From: Rhodospirillaceae bacterium
GTDB taxonomy: Bacteria; Pseudomonadota; Alphaproteobacteria; Rhodospirillales; Rhodospirillaceae
DNA length: 64,000 nt
Assembly: GCA_029245025.1 (NCBI GenBank)
Contig: JAQWQC010000006.1
Location: 310,001 to 374,000, forward strand
Reading direction: 5' to 3'
In this document: positions 26,646-36,069 of the stretch, piece after piece
Layout of the letters: the number at the start of each line of letters is the position of its first letter
Position numbering within the stretch: position 1 is the first letter of the stretch
The notes under the pieces: model-generated
Databases searched by the model: none
Told to the model about the DNA's origin: nothing
What the model saw: the letters and a program-made list of their open reading frames with translations, nothing else
Program-made: the position numbers and the translations under genes

Positions 26646-27704
26646 TCAGTCTTTTGCCTTCGTGAAAACTGCGCCGTACTCACGGTTTGCTTGGTCCAAA
26701 TCGTGGGATTGCCCGACATCCATCCAGTATTCCCGCAGAGGGAATACCGTCGGTGCACGACCTTGGAACAATAGAGCCTGGAACAGATCGGGCATATCGA
26801 TGGCAGAGCCAGATTCGATAAGATCAAGAACATCTGGATCGATGACGTATATGCCTGCGTTGACGAAAAACGTGTGCTCTGGTTTCTCGGCAATCGACTT
26901 AAAAGTCTCCGCTTCCGTCTCCACAACCCCAAAGGGGACCGTAAAACGATACTCGCTCACTCCCATAGTCGCTGGCGCACCATGGTTCCGATGAAACTTG
27001 ATTAAGTGATTGAAGTTCACTTTAGTCAACACATCACCATTCATAACAATCAAAGGTGCACCAGGGCGCTTTGGTAAGAGAGATAAAGCACCACCGGTTC
27101 CAAGAGCTTGGTCTTCGCGCAGATAAGAAATTTCTGCGCCGAAAGTCCGCCCATCGCCAAAATAGGACTCGATCACCTCGGCTTTGTAATTCACAGCGAG
27201 GTAAATGTCGCCGAACCCCTGGGCGACAAACCGTTCAATTATGGTTTCTAGAATCGGGCGGCCGCCGATCTCTAGCATTGGCTTGGGAATATCCTCGGTT
27301 AATGGATAAAGGCGTGTACCTTGACCACCTGCCATTAGAACGACTGCATTCCTGCCGTCAGGTTCTGGATCGAGGTCCTTCAGCACCTTAAGGTCAACAA
27401 TACATCCAGCGTCATCAACCAAGGGCAAGTGCCCGATCATCGCACGCCGCATTAACCGCGCCGCTTCCCCATCAGACGTATTTTCTGCCGCAATGATAGG
27501 CGACGTGTTCATAACCTTTGAAACGGGGTCAGTTAAAGGAAACCCGGATAGGATTCCTCGTCGGATATCGCCGTCAGTTACAGTGCCACGCAATACACGC
27601 CCTTCGTGGACCAGACCAAACGGAACTCCGTGTGTATCGATGATCTTTAGAGTCTCTAAGATCGTCGTGTCGGGCGTTACTAAATTGTCTTCTACAGAAG
27701 TCAC
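26646..27704 (-). CDS. Sugar-phosphate nucleotidyltransferase with N-terminal CBS pair (PtmE-like)
   Basis: 352 residues. Two CBS motifs occupy residues ~5-115 (GVPFGLVHEGRVLRGTVTDG and an HLPLVDDAGCIVDLK block). An NTP_transferase domain follows with the signature VVLMAGGQGTRLYPLTEDIP (~121-140), KPMLEIGGRPILE and a metal-site VMNGDVLTKVNF. This CBS-plus-pyrophosphorylase design is that of PtmE, which makes GDP-glucosamine for Campylobacter legionaminic acid, and of related alphaproteobacterial proteins. CBS domains may sense an adenine nucleotide. GTG start at 27704 overlaps the NeuD-like stop by 4 bases. Nucleotide specificity cannot be read from sequence alone. Confidence 0.88.
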   Translation of the reverse strand: MTSVEDNLVTPDTTILETLKIIDTHGVPFGLVHEGRVLRGTVTDGDIRRGILSGFPLTDPVSKVMNTSPIIAAENTSDGEAARLMRRAMIGHLPLVDDAGCIVDLKVLKDLDPEPDGRNAVVLMAGGQGTRLYPLTEDIPKPMLEIGGRPILETIIERFVAQGFGDIYLAVNYKAEVIESYFGDGRTFGAEISYLREDQALGTGGALSLLPKRPGAPLIVMNGDVLTKVNFNHLIKFHRNHGAPATMGVSEYRFTVPFGVVETEAETFKSIAEKPEHTFFVNAGIYVIDPDVLDLIESGSAIDMPDLFQALLFQGRAPTVFPLREYWMDVGQSHDLDQANREYGAVFTKAKD

Positions 27705-28399
27705 GTAGGCGTCTCTTTATCAATTTTCTCATTAACCCCAACAACACGAGCGGGATTACCGACCACCGTTTTTCCCGCTTCGACATCAGATATAACAACA
27801 GCACCTGCGCCCACAATAGATCCATCACCGACCCGAATACCCGGAACCAGAACAGCCCTCGCCCCAATATGACAATCATCGCCAACCGCCACGCCGCCAC
27901 ACAAAACTGCCCAAGGCGCGATATGACTGTGCGCCCCGACCCAGCAGTCATGATCAAGGCTAGCGCCGGTATTAAGAATAGTGTTGTCGCCAATATTCAC
28001 ACCCGGATGAATAATGGACCGCGTCACGGCCTGCACGCCTTCACCCAACGTGGACCTTTTAGATACTGACGCATCGTCGCTGACGACACCCAGAAAATCA
28101 AATCCACGTTCTTTAAATTTTTCGAATACGGCGCGACGAACGTTTAATCCGGATTGACCAGAACCAGGGGAATTGCCTATGGCGTTGACCAAAACAACAT
28201 CCGATGGTTGATGTGCAACAATTGCATCATCGCCGCCAATAACCGGAACCCCGTATAGGTCAGTACCATGAAGGGTCTCATCTATATCAGTGAGCGCTGC
28301 CGGGGGGGTCCCAGCACTCTGAAGGAGATGAACCAGCACACGGGCATGGCCGCTGGCCCCCACTAAAATAATATCTCGGTCATTTACAGAGACACTCAT
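27701..28399 (-). CDS. neuD: NeuD-type sugar O/N-acetyltransferase, left-handed beta-helix
   Basis: About 232 residues. An N-terminal PglD-like Rossmann domain (IILVGASGHARVLVHLL) is followed by hexapeptide repeats from about residue 105 (TLGEGVQAV, IIHPGVNIGDNTILNTGAS, HIAPWAVLCGGVAVGDD, VGDGSIVGAGAVV). The catalytic His candidate is in SLDHDCWVG. The family includes NeuD (sialic acid acetylation), PglD and LegH; in the legionaminic route it would N-acetylate the C4 amine. ATG 28399 overlaps the NeuB stop (ATGA), showing tight coupling within the operon. Whether it is LegH- or NeuD-like is not decidable by eye. Confidence 0.9.
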   Translation of the reverse strand: MSVSVNDRDIILVGASGHARVLVHLLQSAGTPPAALTDIDETLHGTDLYGVPVIGGDDAIVAHQPSDVVLVNAIGNSPGSGQSGLNVRRAVFEKFKERGFDFLGVVSDDASVSKRSTLGEGVQAVTRSIIHPGVNIGDNTILNTGASLDHDCWVGAHSHIAPWAVLCGGVAVGDDCHIGARAVLVPGIRVGDGSIVGAGAVVISDVEAGKTVVGNPARVVGVNEKIDKETPT

Positions 28400-29511
28400 T
28401 CTGAAGTCGCCTCCCACACAATCAGATCATCGACATTATAAGCGCGATCCGACTCGGCTCCGAGTATATCCCAGTAATGAATCGGTGCGATGCCATCCCC
28501 GGGCCTGCGTGTCCCCAGATTTGTATGGGTAAAAAAATCACCCTTTGCAATCGGCGCTGTCGCCACCAAGCTTCTTCGGGTCACAGCTGAAGTATCACGC
28601 TCTTCGGTAACCGGCACCTTTTCACCAGACCCAAGAGCAGCCTCAACCGTGCGAATTGCCGCGATCATGTCATGTAGGCTTTGAGGATCTAACGAGGCTA
28701 CGTGATCCGGTCCTGGTAATGTCTTATCCAAGGTGAAGTGTTTTTCTATAACGGAAGCCCCGCGCGCAACAGCAGCGGTGGCAACGGCAATGCCCTGGCT
28801 ATGGTCAGACAAACCAACAGCAAGACCAAATTCCTCTCTGAGCGTTTCGATTGCCCGCAAATTAATAACCTCTGGTGCTGCTGGGTAAGCTGAAGTGCAA
28901 TGAAGTAACGTGACTTTCGCGGCTAAGGCCGCCTTCCCAGCATCGCCCTCAAAGGCATCATTAAACGCGGCGGCATTAGCAACAAAAGACCGACCTTCTC
29001 CAGACGCCAAAAATCCAAATGCCAATACACCAAGCGCTTCTCTAATTTCAGCAATTGTGGCCATTCCCGTTGAAAGAATGATCGGCTTCCCAGCCTGGGC
29101 CATGGCCAACACCAACGGAGCATTAGTCAGTTCGCCTGAGGCAATTTTTAGCCGGCGCACATTGAGTGTTCCAACCAGAAGCTCAAGGCTGGTGTCATCA
29201 AAGGGCGTGGATAAAAACTCAATACCAGCGGCCGTGGCAGAATCAAAAAGAGTTTGGTGGTCAGCGTCTGAAAGCTCTAGTGCTTTGAGCATGGCAGCCT
29301 GGCCACCATCACCTTCTGTGTTGCGGATCTGATAAGCCGCTTTGGGAGCCCTGCTCGTGACCAGCTTGTCACCCTTAAAAGACTGGAATTTTATGGCGTC
29401 AGCACCAGCGTCCGCCGCCACATCAACCATGGCACGCGCGCGGTCAATGTCACCATTATGATTCACGCCCGCTTCGGCGATAACAAAGGTATGGGGCTTA
29501 GCATCAGTCAC
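28396..29511 (-). CDS. neuB: Nonulosonic acid synthase (NeuB / LegI family) with SAF domain
   Basis: About 371 residues from GTG 29511; an in-frame TTG at 29538 is the alternative and no clear ribosome site decides. The TIM-barrel opens FVIAEAGVNHNGDIDRARAM, with ADAIKFQSFKGDKLV, FLSTPFDDTSLELL and the VIEKHFTLDKTLPGPDH metal/PEP region. The C-terminal SAF/antifreeze-like domain has RRSLVATAPIAKGDFF and RRPGDGI. It condenses PEP with a ManNAc- or 2,4-diacetamido-6-deoxymannose-type sugar. An insert of about 25 residues rich in Ala lies near residue 175. First gene of the reverse-strand operon neuB-neuD-CBS nucleotidyltransferase-SDR, divergent from neuA. Confidence 0.93.
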   Translation of the reverse strand: MTDAKPHTFVIAEAGVNHNGDIDRARAMVDVAADAGADAIKFQSFKGDKLVTSRAPKAAYQIRNTEGDGGQAAMLKALELSDADHQTLFDSATAAGIEFLSTPFDDTSLELLVGTLNVRRLKIASGELTNAPLVLAMAQAGKPIILSTGMATIAEIREALGVLAFGFLASGEGRSFVANAAAFNDAFEGDAGKAALAAKVTLLHCTSAYPAAPEVINLRAIETLREEFGLAVGLSDHSQGIAVATAAVARGASVIEKHFTLDKTLPGPDHVASLDPQSLHDMIAAIRTVEAALGSGEKVPVTEERDTSAVTRRSLVATAPIAKGDFFTHTNLGTRRPGDGIAPIHYWDILGAESDRAYNVDDLIVWEATSE

Positions 29512-29623
29512 AGTGTTAGGAGTTAGACTAGGGCGCAAACTGGCGCAACGGAAAGATGGTTTGTGACCGGGGCCACGTCCGGTAATGTGATGGCGTCAAC
29601 CCGCTGAATTAACTGAGGTTTCT

Positions 29624-30379
29624 GTGGCCGCACCGCTTGATATCTTATTTCTGATTGCCGCCCGGGGTGGGTCTAAAGGTCTGCCTGGAAAAAACCTAAA
29701 AACGGTCAACGGCTTGTCCTTGCTGGGATACAAGGCCCGCGCGGCTCAGCGATGCTCCAGTTGCAGCCGTCTCATCCTGTCGACCGACAGCAACGATATC
29801 GCTGAAGAAGGCCTGGCGTTGGGTGTTGAGGTCCCATTCACCAGGCCATCGGACCTTGCCAGCGATGTCGCGACGTCCGACAGCGTGGTGGCCCATTCCA
29901 TGGACTGGATCGAGGAAAACGAAAAGCGGACCTACAGTGCTATTATGCTCCTTGAGCCCTCTTCGCCATTTGCCACCGCTGCTCATTTCGACAAAGCCAT
30001 TGCACTTTATACACAGAGTAATGCCAGTCTCGTTGTCGGGCTGCGAAAGTTAGACACCTATACCGCCCTAACCGGCGATTTAGCTGCCGACGGGTCAATA
30101 GCACCCATCGTCAAATCAATGCACGGCGCCAATAGTCTTCGCCGTCAGGACCTTAAGACTCAAGTGACCATGAATGGCGCGTTCTATTTGATTAACTGGG
30201 AAGCGTTCCGCAAAACCGGAAGAATTTATGGCGATCCGAATGAATGCTACGGTTTGGTTATGAATCGTTGGCACAGTTTGGAAATTGAAACTCAAGAAGA
30301 CTTGGACCTAGCTGAGTATGTCGCGACCAAGGGGCTGATTGATTTCAACACTTGGCAAGGCATTGGAATCCCCGAATGA
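29624..30379 (+). CDS. neuA: CMP-nonulosonic acid (acylneuraminate) cytidylyltransferase
   Basis: 251 residues. The CTP-binding P-loop-like motif is LIAARGGSKGLPGKNLK (residues ~10-26), then RLILSTDSNDIAEEG and LEPSSPFA, all typical of NeuA/LegF/PseF. The enzyme activates the NeuB product as CMP-sugar. GTG 29624 has TGAGG six bases upstream. It is the first gene of the forward unit, divergent from neuB across an ~85-base intergenic region, and is followed 10 bases later by the epimerase. Confidence 0.92.
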   Translation: MAAPLDILFLIAARGGSKGLPGKNLKTVNGLSLLGYKARAAQRCSSCSRLILSTDSNDIAEEGLALGVEVPFTRPSDLASDVATSDSVVAHSMDWIEENEKRTYSAIMLLEPSSPFATAAHFDKAIALYTQSNASLVVGLRKLDTYTALTGDLAADGSIAPIVKSMHGANSLRRQDLKTQVTMNGAFYLINWEAFRKTGRIYGDPNECYGLVMNRWHSLEIETQEDLDLAEYVATKGLIDFNTWQGIGIPE

Positions 30380-30389
30380 GAAACCGCTC

Positions 30390-31550
30390 ATGAGTCGTCG
30401 TGTGTGCGTTATAACTGGGTCTCGCGCCGACTTTGGGCACTTGTCATCTGTTATGCGCGCGATCGATGCGCACAACGCTCTAACTTTGCAGACCATTGTG
30501 ACCGGACAACATCTTGACCCGCGATTTGGCGAGACATGGCGCAACATCGAAGACGAAGGCTTTACTATCGATGCAAAGGTTGACATTGGCCTTGGCGATG
30601 ACACCCCGTTGTCAGCCGCGAAAGCTTTAGGAAATGCGGTTCACCGGATTTCGGACTCCCTTGTAGACTTCGCGCCGGACATCGTTGTTGTTTTAGGCGA
30701 CCGCTTTGAAATTCTTGGAGCGGCTGAAGCTGCAATGATGCTCAATATTCCCATTGCTCATGTTCACGGGGGCGAGGCCACCGAAGCAGCAACTGATGAC
30801 GCAATTCGCCACGCCATTACAAAAGTGGCGCGGCTACATTTTTGCGCAGCAGCCCCTTATGCAAAACGATTGCGGCAAATGGGCGAAGACCCAGCAAATA
30901 TTCATATGGTTGGCGCCCCAGGACTAGACCTTCTCGATACTCTTAATCGACTAAACAAAGAAGAGTTAGAGGAAGACCTAGGGATTAAGATATCATCGCC
31001 CCTGCTTGTCATTACCCACCATCCGGTGACGTTGCAACCAGACCAAGGTGCAGCAGAAATTTCAGCCTTGACGAATGCACTCGATCATTTTGAATCGGCG
31101 GCAATGGTTTTTACAGGCGTGAATTCCGACCCTGGGCACTTGATCATACAGGATGCGCTCGAAAACTTTGCCGAAAAAGATACCCAACGACGATGTGTCG
31201 TAAAATCTCTCGGGCACAAACGCTACTTGAGCCTTCTCTCCGTCACGGATGCGGTGATCGGTAATTCATCGTCTGGTCTGATTGAAGCGCCAGCGATTGG
31301 CGTTCCCACTGTCAATATTGGCGACCGCCAAAAAGGGCGGCTACGCGGGCCACTGGTTATCGATAGCGCCGCTGAGACCGCCGCCATCTTAGCTTCCATT
31401 AAACAGGCCATAGACCCATCGTTTAGAAAGAATGGTGTAGGAAAAAACCCTCCCTACGGGCGCGGAGGTGCTGGCCTAAAAATTGCTGCGGTTCTCGCCG
31501 AGACATCTCTGGATAGCATACAGCAGAAGCGGTTTTATGATTTACCGTGA
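30390..31550 (+). CDS. neuC: UDP-GlcNAc 2-epimerase (hydrolysing), NeuC / LegG family
   Basis: About 386 residues. It opens RRVCVITGSRADFGHLSSVM and shows the conserved VVVLGDRFEILGAAEAAMML, IAHVHGGEATEAATDDAIRH and SSSGLIEAPAIGVPTVNIG blocks. The enzyme releases UDP and epimerises C2 to give the mannosamine-type precursor used by NeuB. The ATG at 30390 lies 10 bases past the neuA stop, so both are co-transcribed. NeuC (ManNAc) and LegG (2,4-diacetamido-6-deoxymannose) look alike at this level. Confidence 0.92.
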   Translation: MSRRVCVITGSRADFGHLSSVMRAIDAHNALTLQTIVTGQHLDPRFGETWRNIEDEGFTIDAKVDIGLGDDTPLSAAKALGNAVHRISDSLVDFAPDIVVVLGDRFEILGAAEAAMMLNIPIAHVHGGEATEAATDDAIRHAITKVARLHFCAAAPYAKRLRQMGEDPANIHMVGAPGLDLLDTLNRLNKEELEEDLGIKISSPLLVITHHPVTLQPDQGAAEISALTNALDHFESAAMVFTGVNSDPGHLIIQDALENFAEKDTQRRCVVKSLGHKRYLSLLSVTDAVIGNSSSGLIEAPAIGVPTVNIGDRQKGRLRGPLVIDSAAETAAILASIKQAIDPSFRKNGVGKNPPYGRGGAGLKIAAVLAETSLDSIQQKRFYDLP

Positions 31551-31663
31551 GTTTTTGTTAATGAGGGGAATCAGATTTTCATCACTATATCGCTGCCCTT
31601 GCCCGCATTGGGGCCACGCGCCTATTATCGGTCGTCATTTTTTCTGGGCCCATTGGAATATTC

Positions 31664-32731
31664 ATGGCCAATAAAACTGCTCTTATTGCGGGTGTAACCG
31701 GACAGGATGGTGCCTACCTCGCCGAGCTCTTGCTAGGCAAGGGCTATACGGTTCATGGCTTAAAACGACGGTCGTCTTCGTTTAACACCGGACGCATTGA
31801 CCACCTGTATCAGGATTTTCATAATTCAGGCGTTCAGTTCTTTTTGCATTACGGTGATCTCACTGACGCAACCAATCTTATACGATTGGTGCAGGAGGTG
31901 CAGCCGGATGAAATTTACAACCTCGCGGCGCAAAGCCATGTGAAGGTGTCTTTCGAGACGCCAGAATACACGGCCAATTCGGATGCGATGGGCACATTGC
32001 GGCTATTAGAGGCGATGCGCATTCTTGAAATGAACCAGACACGGTTCTACCAAGCGTCAACATCAGAGCTTTATGGTAAAGTCCTAGAAACGCCACAAAA
32101 AGAAAACACGCCGTTTTACCCCAGGTCACCCTATGCGGTGGCTAAGCTCTATGCGTACTGGATTACAGTTAACTATCGAGAAGCTTACGGTTTTCATGCG
32201 TCGAATGGCATTCTTTTTAACCACGAGAGTCCACTCCGGGGCGAGACCTTCGTAACCCGCAAAATCACTCGGGCGGTTGCTGCCATCGAACTCGGCCTTC
32301 AGGAGAAAATATACCTGGGTAACATAGAAGCCAAACGTGACTGGGGGCACGCTCGCGATTATGTAGAGGGAATGTGGAGGATAGTTCAGCAGCCAGAGGG
32401 CGATGATTTTGTTCTAGCGACAGGAGAGGCGCATACGGTCCGGTCTTTTGTTGAGCGTGCATTTGCAGAAATTGGTCGGACGATTAAGTGGGACGGCGAA
32501 GGCGTTGACGAAAAAGGCCTTGATGCCAAGACAGGCAATGTCCTTGTGGAAATTGATCCGCGCTATTTTCGACCGACGGAAGTTGATCTGCTGCTCGGCG
32601 ATCCGACTAAAGCTCGCGAGAAACTGGGGTGGCAGCACACAACATCATTCGCCGACATAGTGAAAGAAATGGTGGCCAGTGATCTAAAAGTTCTAAAAGA
32701 CGAAAACCATCGCCATCAACCTGACGACTGA
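31664..32731 (+). CDS. gmd: GDP-mannose 4,6-dehydratase
   Basis: 355 residues, full length. The NADP motif is [19 protein letters not shown] near the N-terminus, with [20 protein letters not shown], the catalytic STSELYGKV and [15 protein letters not shown] (Tyr-x3-Lys), and [17 protein letters not shown]. It makes GDP-4-keto-6-deoxymannose. The downstream fcl starts 8 bases after the stop, so the pair supplies GDP-L-fucose. The 113 bases upstream carry no gene. Confidence 0.97.
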   Translation: MANKTALIAGVTGQDGAYLAELLLGKGYTVHGLKRRSSSFNTGRIDHLYQDFHNSGVQFFLHYGDLTDATNLIRLVQEVQPDEIYNLAAQSHVKVSFETPEYTANSDAMGTLRLLEAMRILEMNQTRFYQASTSELYGKVLETPQKENTPFYPRSPYAVAKLYAYWITVNYREAYGFHASNGILFNHESPLRGETFVTRKITRAVAAIELGLQEKIYLGNIEAKRDWGHARDYVEGMWRIVQQPEGDDFVLATGEAHTVRSFVERAFAEIGRTIKWDGEGVDEKGLDAKTGNVLVEIDPRYFRPTEVDLLLGDPTKAREKLGWQHTTSFADIVKEMVASDLKVLKDENHRHQPDD

Positions 32732-32739
32732 CCGAACCA

Positions 32740-33684
32740 ATGACAAAATTACATTACTCTCTCACCGGAAAAAGAGTCTGGGTGGCGGGTCACAATGGTA
32801 TGGTTGGAGCTGCGTTGGTCCGTCAGCTAGAAGCCGTCGATTGTGAAATCGTAACAGCGAGCCGTTCAGTTCTTGATCTTACCCGACAGGCTGATGTCGA
32901 AGATTGGATGGCCGACACCAAACCAGATGCTATCTTTATGGCGGCCGCACGTGTTGGCGGTATCCTGGCTAACGATACCTACCCCGTTGATTTTCTCATG
33001 GACAATATAAGCATCGAGACCAACGTGTTTTCGGCAGCTCACGTGGTCGGTGTGAACCGCCTGGTTTTCCTAGGATCGAGTTGCATTTATCCCCGGTTAG
33101 CCGCTCAACCTATGAATGAAAAAGCCTTGCTTACAGGTCCCTTAGAGCCAACAAATCAATGGTACGCGATTGCAAAAATTGCTGGCGTCATGATGGCCAA
33201 AGCTTATCGGCAACAATATGGGCGCGATTACGTTTCATGCATGCCGACCAATCTATATGGCCCTGGTGATAGTTTTGACCTCAAAGAAAGCCACGTAATT
33301 TCCGCCCTGATCGTTAAGGCCCATCAAGCAAAAGAAAGTGGAGCCGAAAATTTCGAGATTTGGGGCACCGGAACACCTAAACGAGAATTTTTGTATGTCG
33401 ATGACCTAGCCCAGGCCTGTGTTTTTCTAATGGAGAATTATTCATCCGATGACGCCATCAATATTGGGTATGGGGAAGACATTGCCATCCGAGATGTTGC
33501 CCGGACAGTTGCAGATGTTATCGGTTTCACCGGATCTATAACCAACGACCTTGGGAAACCTGACGGGATACAACTTAAGCTGGTCGATTCTGCGCGAATC
33601 AATTTGCTAGGCTGGAAGGCATCGACGTCACTGAAAGATGGTATTGCTAAGACCTACGCTTGGTACCTAGACCAAGGTTCGTAA
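32740..33684 (+). CDS. fcl: GDP-L-fucose synthase
   Basis: 314 residues. The dinucleotide motif is VWVAGHNGMVGAAL, with the ARVGGI motif (AAARVGGILAN), FLGSSCIYP (catalytic Ser) and NQWYAIAKIAG (Tyr, Lys), and the conserved MPTNLYGPGD and REFLYVDD. It epimerises and reduces the Gmd product to GDP-L-fucose. Tightly linked behind gmd. Confidence 0.96.
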   Translation: MTKLHYSLTGKRVWVAGHNGMVGAALVRQLEAVDCEIVTASRSVLDLTRQADVEDWMADTKPDAIFMAAARVGGILANDTYPVDFLMDNISIETNVFSAAHVVGVNRLVFLGSSCIYPRLAAQPMNEKALLTGPLEPTNQWYAIAKIAGVMMAKAYRQQYGRDYVSCMPTNLYGPGDSFDLKESHVISALIVKAHQAKESGAENFEIWGTGTPKREFLYVDDLAQACVFLMENYSSDDAINIGYGEDIAIRDVARTVADVIGFTGSITNDLGKPDGIQLKLVDSARINLLGWKASTSLKDGIAKTYAWYLDQGS

Positions 33685-33706
33685 CGCTTATCCAATATAG
33701 GGCATC

Positions 33707-35026
33707 ATGGTGAGTACAAAAAAAGGCCAGGAGATGTACGATATTGCCCGGCGGCTCATTCCGGGTGGAACCCAGTTGCTCTCGAAGCGCCCCGAGATTT
33801 TTCTACCGGGTGGCTGGCCGAGCTACTACGCAGCTGCCTCGGGCATCACCGTGACGGACCTGGACGGCAACACCTACCGCGATTTTGCCATCGGTGGTGT
33901 TGGAGCCACGGTGCTGGGCTACGCCGATCCGGACGTGGACAACGCTGTTAAAGCGGCCATTGAGCAGGGGAGCATGAGCACACTCAACGCACCCGAAGAA
34001 GTTGTTCTAGCCGAGCGTCTAATCGATCTCCATCCCTGGGCGGACATGGCTCGATTTTCCCGAGCGGGCGGTGAGGCTATGGCGGTCGCTGTTCGCATTG
34101 CCCGCACCCATGCTCGTCGGGCTACGGTGGCTGTTTGTGGCTATCACGGATGGCATGACTGGTATCTGTCGGCCAATCTGGCTAAGGACGATGCTCTAGA
34201 TGGACATCTTTTACCGGGCCTTAACCCTGCGGGAGTTCCAAGGGGCCTAAAAGGCCTGACTCGGCCATTTCAATATAACGACTTCGACGCTTTAAACTCG
34301 ATTGTTTCCGAATGTGGGGATGACCTTGCAGCTATAGTTATGGAACCGGCGAGGGACTCAGACTCCGCTGCAGAGTTTGTCAAAGGCGTTCGCGAAATCG
34401 CCAACCAAACCCGCGCTGTCTTGATTTTTGATGAGATTACCAGCGGCTTTCGACTCACTACGGGTGGCCTTCACCTGGCTCTTGGTGTTGACCCCGATAT
34501 CGCCGTTTTCGCCAAAGCGCTCGGGAATGGATATCCGATTTCAGCAATCATTGGCCGACGCGAGATTATGCAAGCCGCCCAAAACACTTTTATCAGTTCA
34601 ACCTCTTGGACCGAGCGCATCGGACCGGCTGCGGCTCTAGCCGTTTTGAACAAATTTGAAAAAGAAACGATCGCGGATCACCTGGTCGAGATCGGCCAGG
34701 GCGTCAAGCAAGTCTGGCTGGAGGCCGCAGACCACACGGGTTTGAAAGTTACCGTGAGCGGACTAGACCCCCTGGCTCATCTGGAATTTTTAGGGGAAAG
34801 CGCGCCAGCACAACGGACGTTGTTTACCCAAGAAATGCTGGATCGCGGGTTTTTAGCGGGTCCAGCGTTCTACGCCATGGCAGCGCACACGTCTGATGCC
34901 GTTGCCGACTATGCCGATGCCTGCCGTGAAGTGTTTAGGTTAATTGCCTCGGCGGCCTCGACCGGAAGCATTGAGGGCAGGCTGCGGGGCCCTATTGCCC
35001 ATTCTGGCTTCAAGCGTCTTACATAG
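33707..35026 (+). CDS. Class III aminotransferase, glutamate-1-semialdehyde aminomutase-like
   Basis: 439 residues. PLP lysine motif FAKALGNGYPISAIIG near residue 270, with LIFDEITSGFRLTTGG upstream and CGYHGWHDWYLSAN near 145. The opening IARRLIPGGTQLLSKRPEIF is GSA-aminomutase-like. It follows fcl by 22 bases on the same strand, and surface-polysaccharide clusters often carry such enzymes, so action on a sugar or a modifying group is more likely than haem synthesis (inference). A true hemL would be expected to have GSAM-specific active-site residues that I cannot verify by eye. Confidence 0.85.
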   Translation: MVSTKKGQEMYDIARRLIPGGTQLLSKRPEIFLPGGWPSYYAAASGITVTDLDGNTYRDFAIGGVGATVLGYADPDVDNAVKAAIEQGSMSTLNAPEEVVLAERLIDLHPWADMARFSRAGGEAMAVAVRIARTHARRATVAVCGYHGWHDWYLSANLAKDDALDGHLLPGLNPAGVPRGLKGLTRPFQYNDFDALNSIVSECGDDLAAIVMEPARDSDSAAEFVKGVREIANQTRAVLIFDEITSGFRLTTGGLHLALGVDPDIAVFAKALGNGYPISAIIGRREIMQAAQNTFISSTSWTERIGPAAALAVLNKFEKETIADHLVEIGQGVKQVWLEAADHTGLKVTVSGLDPLAHLEFLGESAPAQRTLFTQEMLDRGFLAGPAFYAMAAHTSDAVADYADACREVFRLIASAASTGSIEGRLRGPIAHSGFKRLT

Positions 35027-35136
35027 GTGGACCTTCTTAAGGGGGTGTCCGGCTTTTCCCTTGATCAGGCGCGGCGCGGGCCGTACAAAGCCTTACTCTA
35101 ACTCACTTTTTCGCTTGGAGGGGCTGGCTTACCGGC

Positions 35137-36069
35137 ATGCAGATCTACCTCCCCATCGCCGAGATGTCGGTGAACATTTTCCTCATTCTGAGTATGGGTG
35201 GGGTGGTCGGCTTGTTGTCTGGCCTGTTCGGCGTCGGTGGTGGGTTTCTCATGACGCCCCTGCTTTTCTTTATCGGTGTTCCGCCTGCTGTTGCCGTAGG
35301 CACGGAAGCCAACCAGATTGTCGCCAGTTCCGTATCAGGTGTGCTTGCTCATTGGCGCCGTGGCAATGTTGATCTTCGCATGGGTACCGTTTTGACAGTT
35401 GGCGGCGTCATCGGGTCAACCTTCGGTGTTGCATTGTTCTCCTTGTTGCGTGGCCTTGGTCAAATCGAATTGGTGATCTCGTTGAGCTACGTCATCTTTC
35501 TGGGCGTAATCGGCGGGCTCATGTTCTACGAAAGCATGAAGACGATCCTTCGATTGTGGGCTGCGCCGGCTGGACGTGCACCACGGTCAGCACGGGGACC
35601 AGGGCGGCATACCTGGATGCACGGCTTGCCGTTCAAAATGCGGTTCCGTAAATCGAAACTGTATATCTCTGCACTATTGCCACTTGGAATTGGGTTTGTC
35701 GTCGGTGTGCTCGCGGCGATCATGGGCGTTGGTGGCGGCTTCGTCATGGTGCCAGCAATGATTTATCTTCTCGGCATGCCGACCCAAGTAGTCATTGGGA
35801 CATCACTTTTTCAGATTATATTCGTCACAGCAAATACGACCTTTCTTCAAGCGACGGTAAACCAAACCGTCGATGTCGTGCTTGCCCTGCTTCTGCTGGT
35901 CGGTGGAGTTATTGGCGCACAAATCGGTGCGCGTATGGGCGCCAAGCTGCGCGGCGAACAATTAAGGGTATTATTAGCGCTGATCGTTCTTGGCGTATGT
36001 TTCAAACTTGCGTTTGATTTGGTGATTACGCCGAGCGAGCTGTTTTCCTTCGGCGGACTCGGAGAATGA
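35137..36069 (+). CDS. Sulfite exporter TauE/SafE family membrane protein
   Basis: 310 residues, about eight hydrophobic segments. The duplicated family motif is visible as GLLSGLFGVGGGFLMTPLLF (N half) and VGVLAAIMGVGGGFVMVPAM (C half). A polar loop rich in Arg and Pro (~150-175) links the halves. The family exports sulfite, sulfoacetate or related anions from the cytoplasm. The next gene overlaps by 4 bases and belongs to TIGR02186, a common partner. Confidence 0.92.
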   Translation: MQIYLPIAEMSVNIFLILSMGGVVGLLSGLFGVGGGFLMTPLLFFIGVPPAVAVGTEANQIVASSVSGVLAHWRRGNVDLRMGTVLTVGGVIGSTFGVALFSLLRGLGQIELVISLSYVIFLGVIGGLMFYESMKTILRLWAAPAGRAPRSARGPGRHTWMHGLPFKMRFRKSKLYISALLPLGIGFVVGVLAAIMGVGGGFVMVPAMIYLLGMPTQVVIGTSLFQIIFVTANTTFLQATVNQTVDVVLALLLLVGGVIGAQIGARMGAKLRGEQLRVLLALIVLGVCFKLAFDLVITPSELFSFGGLGE

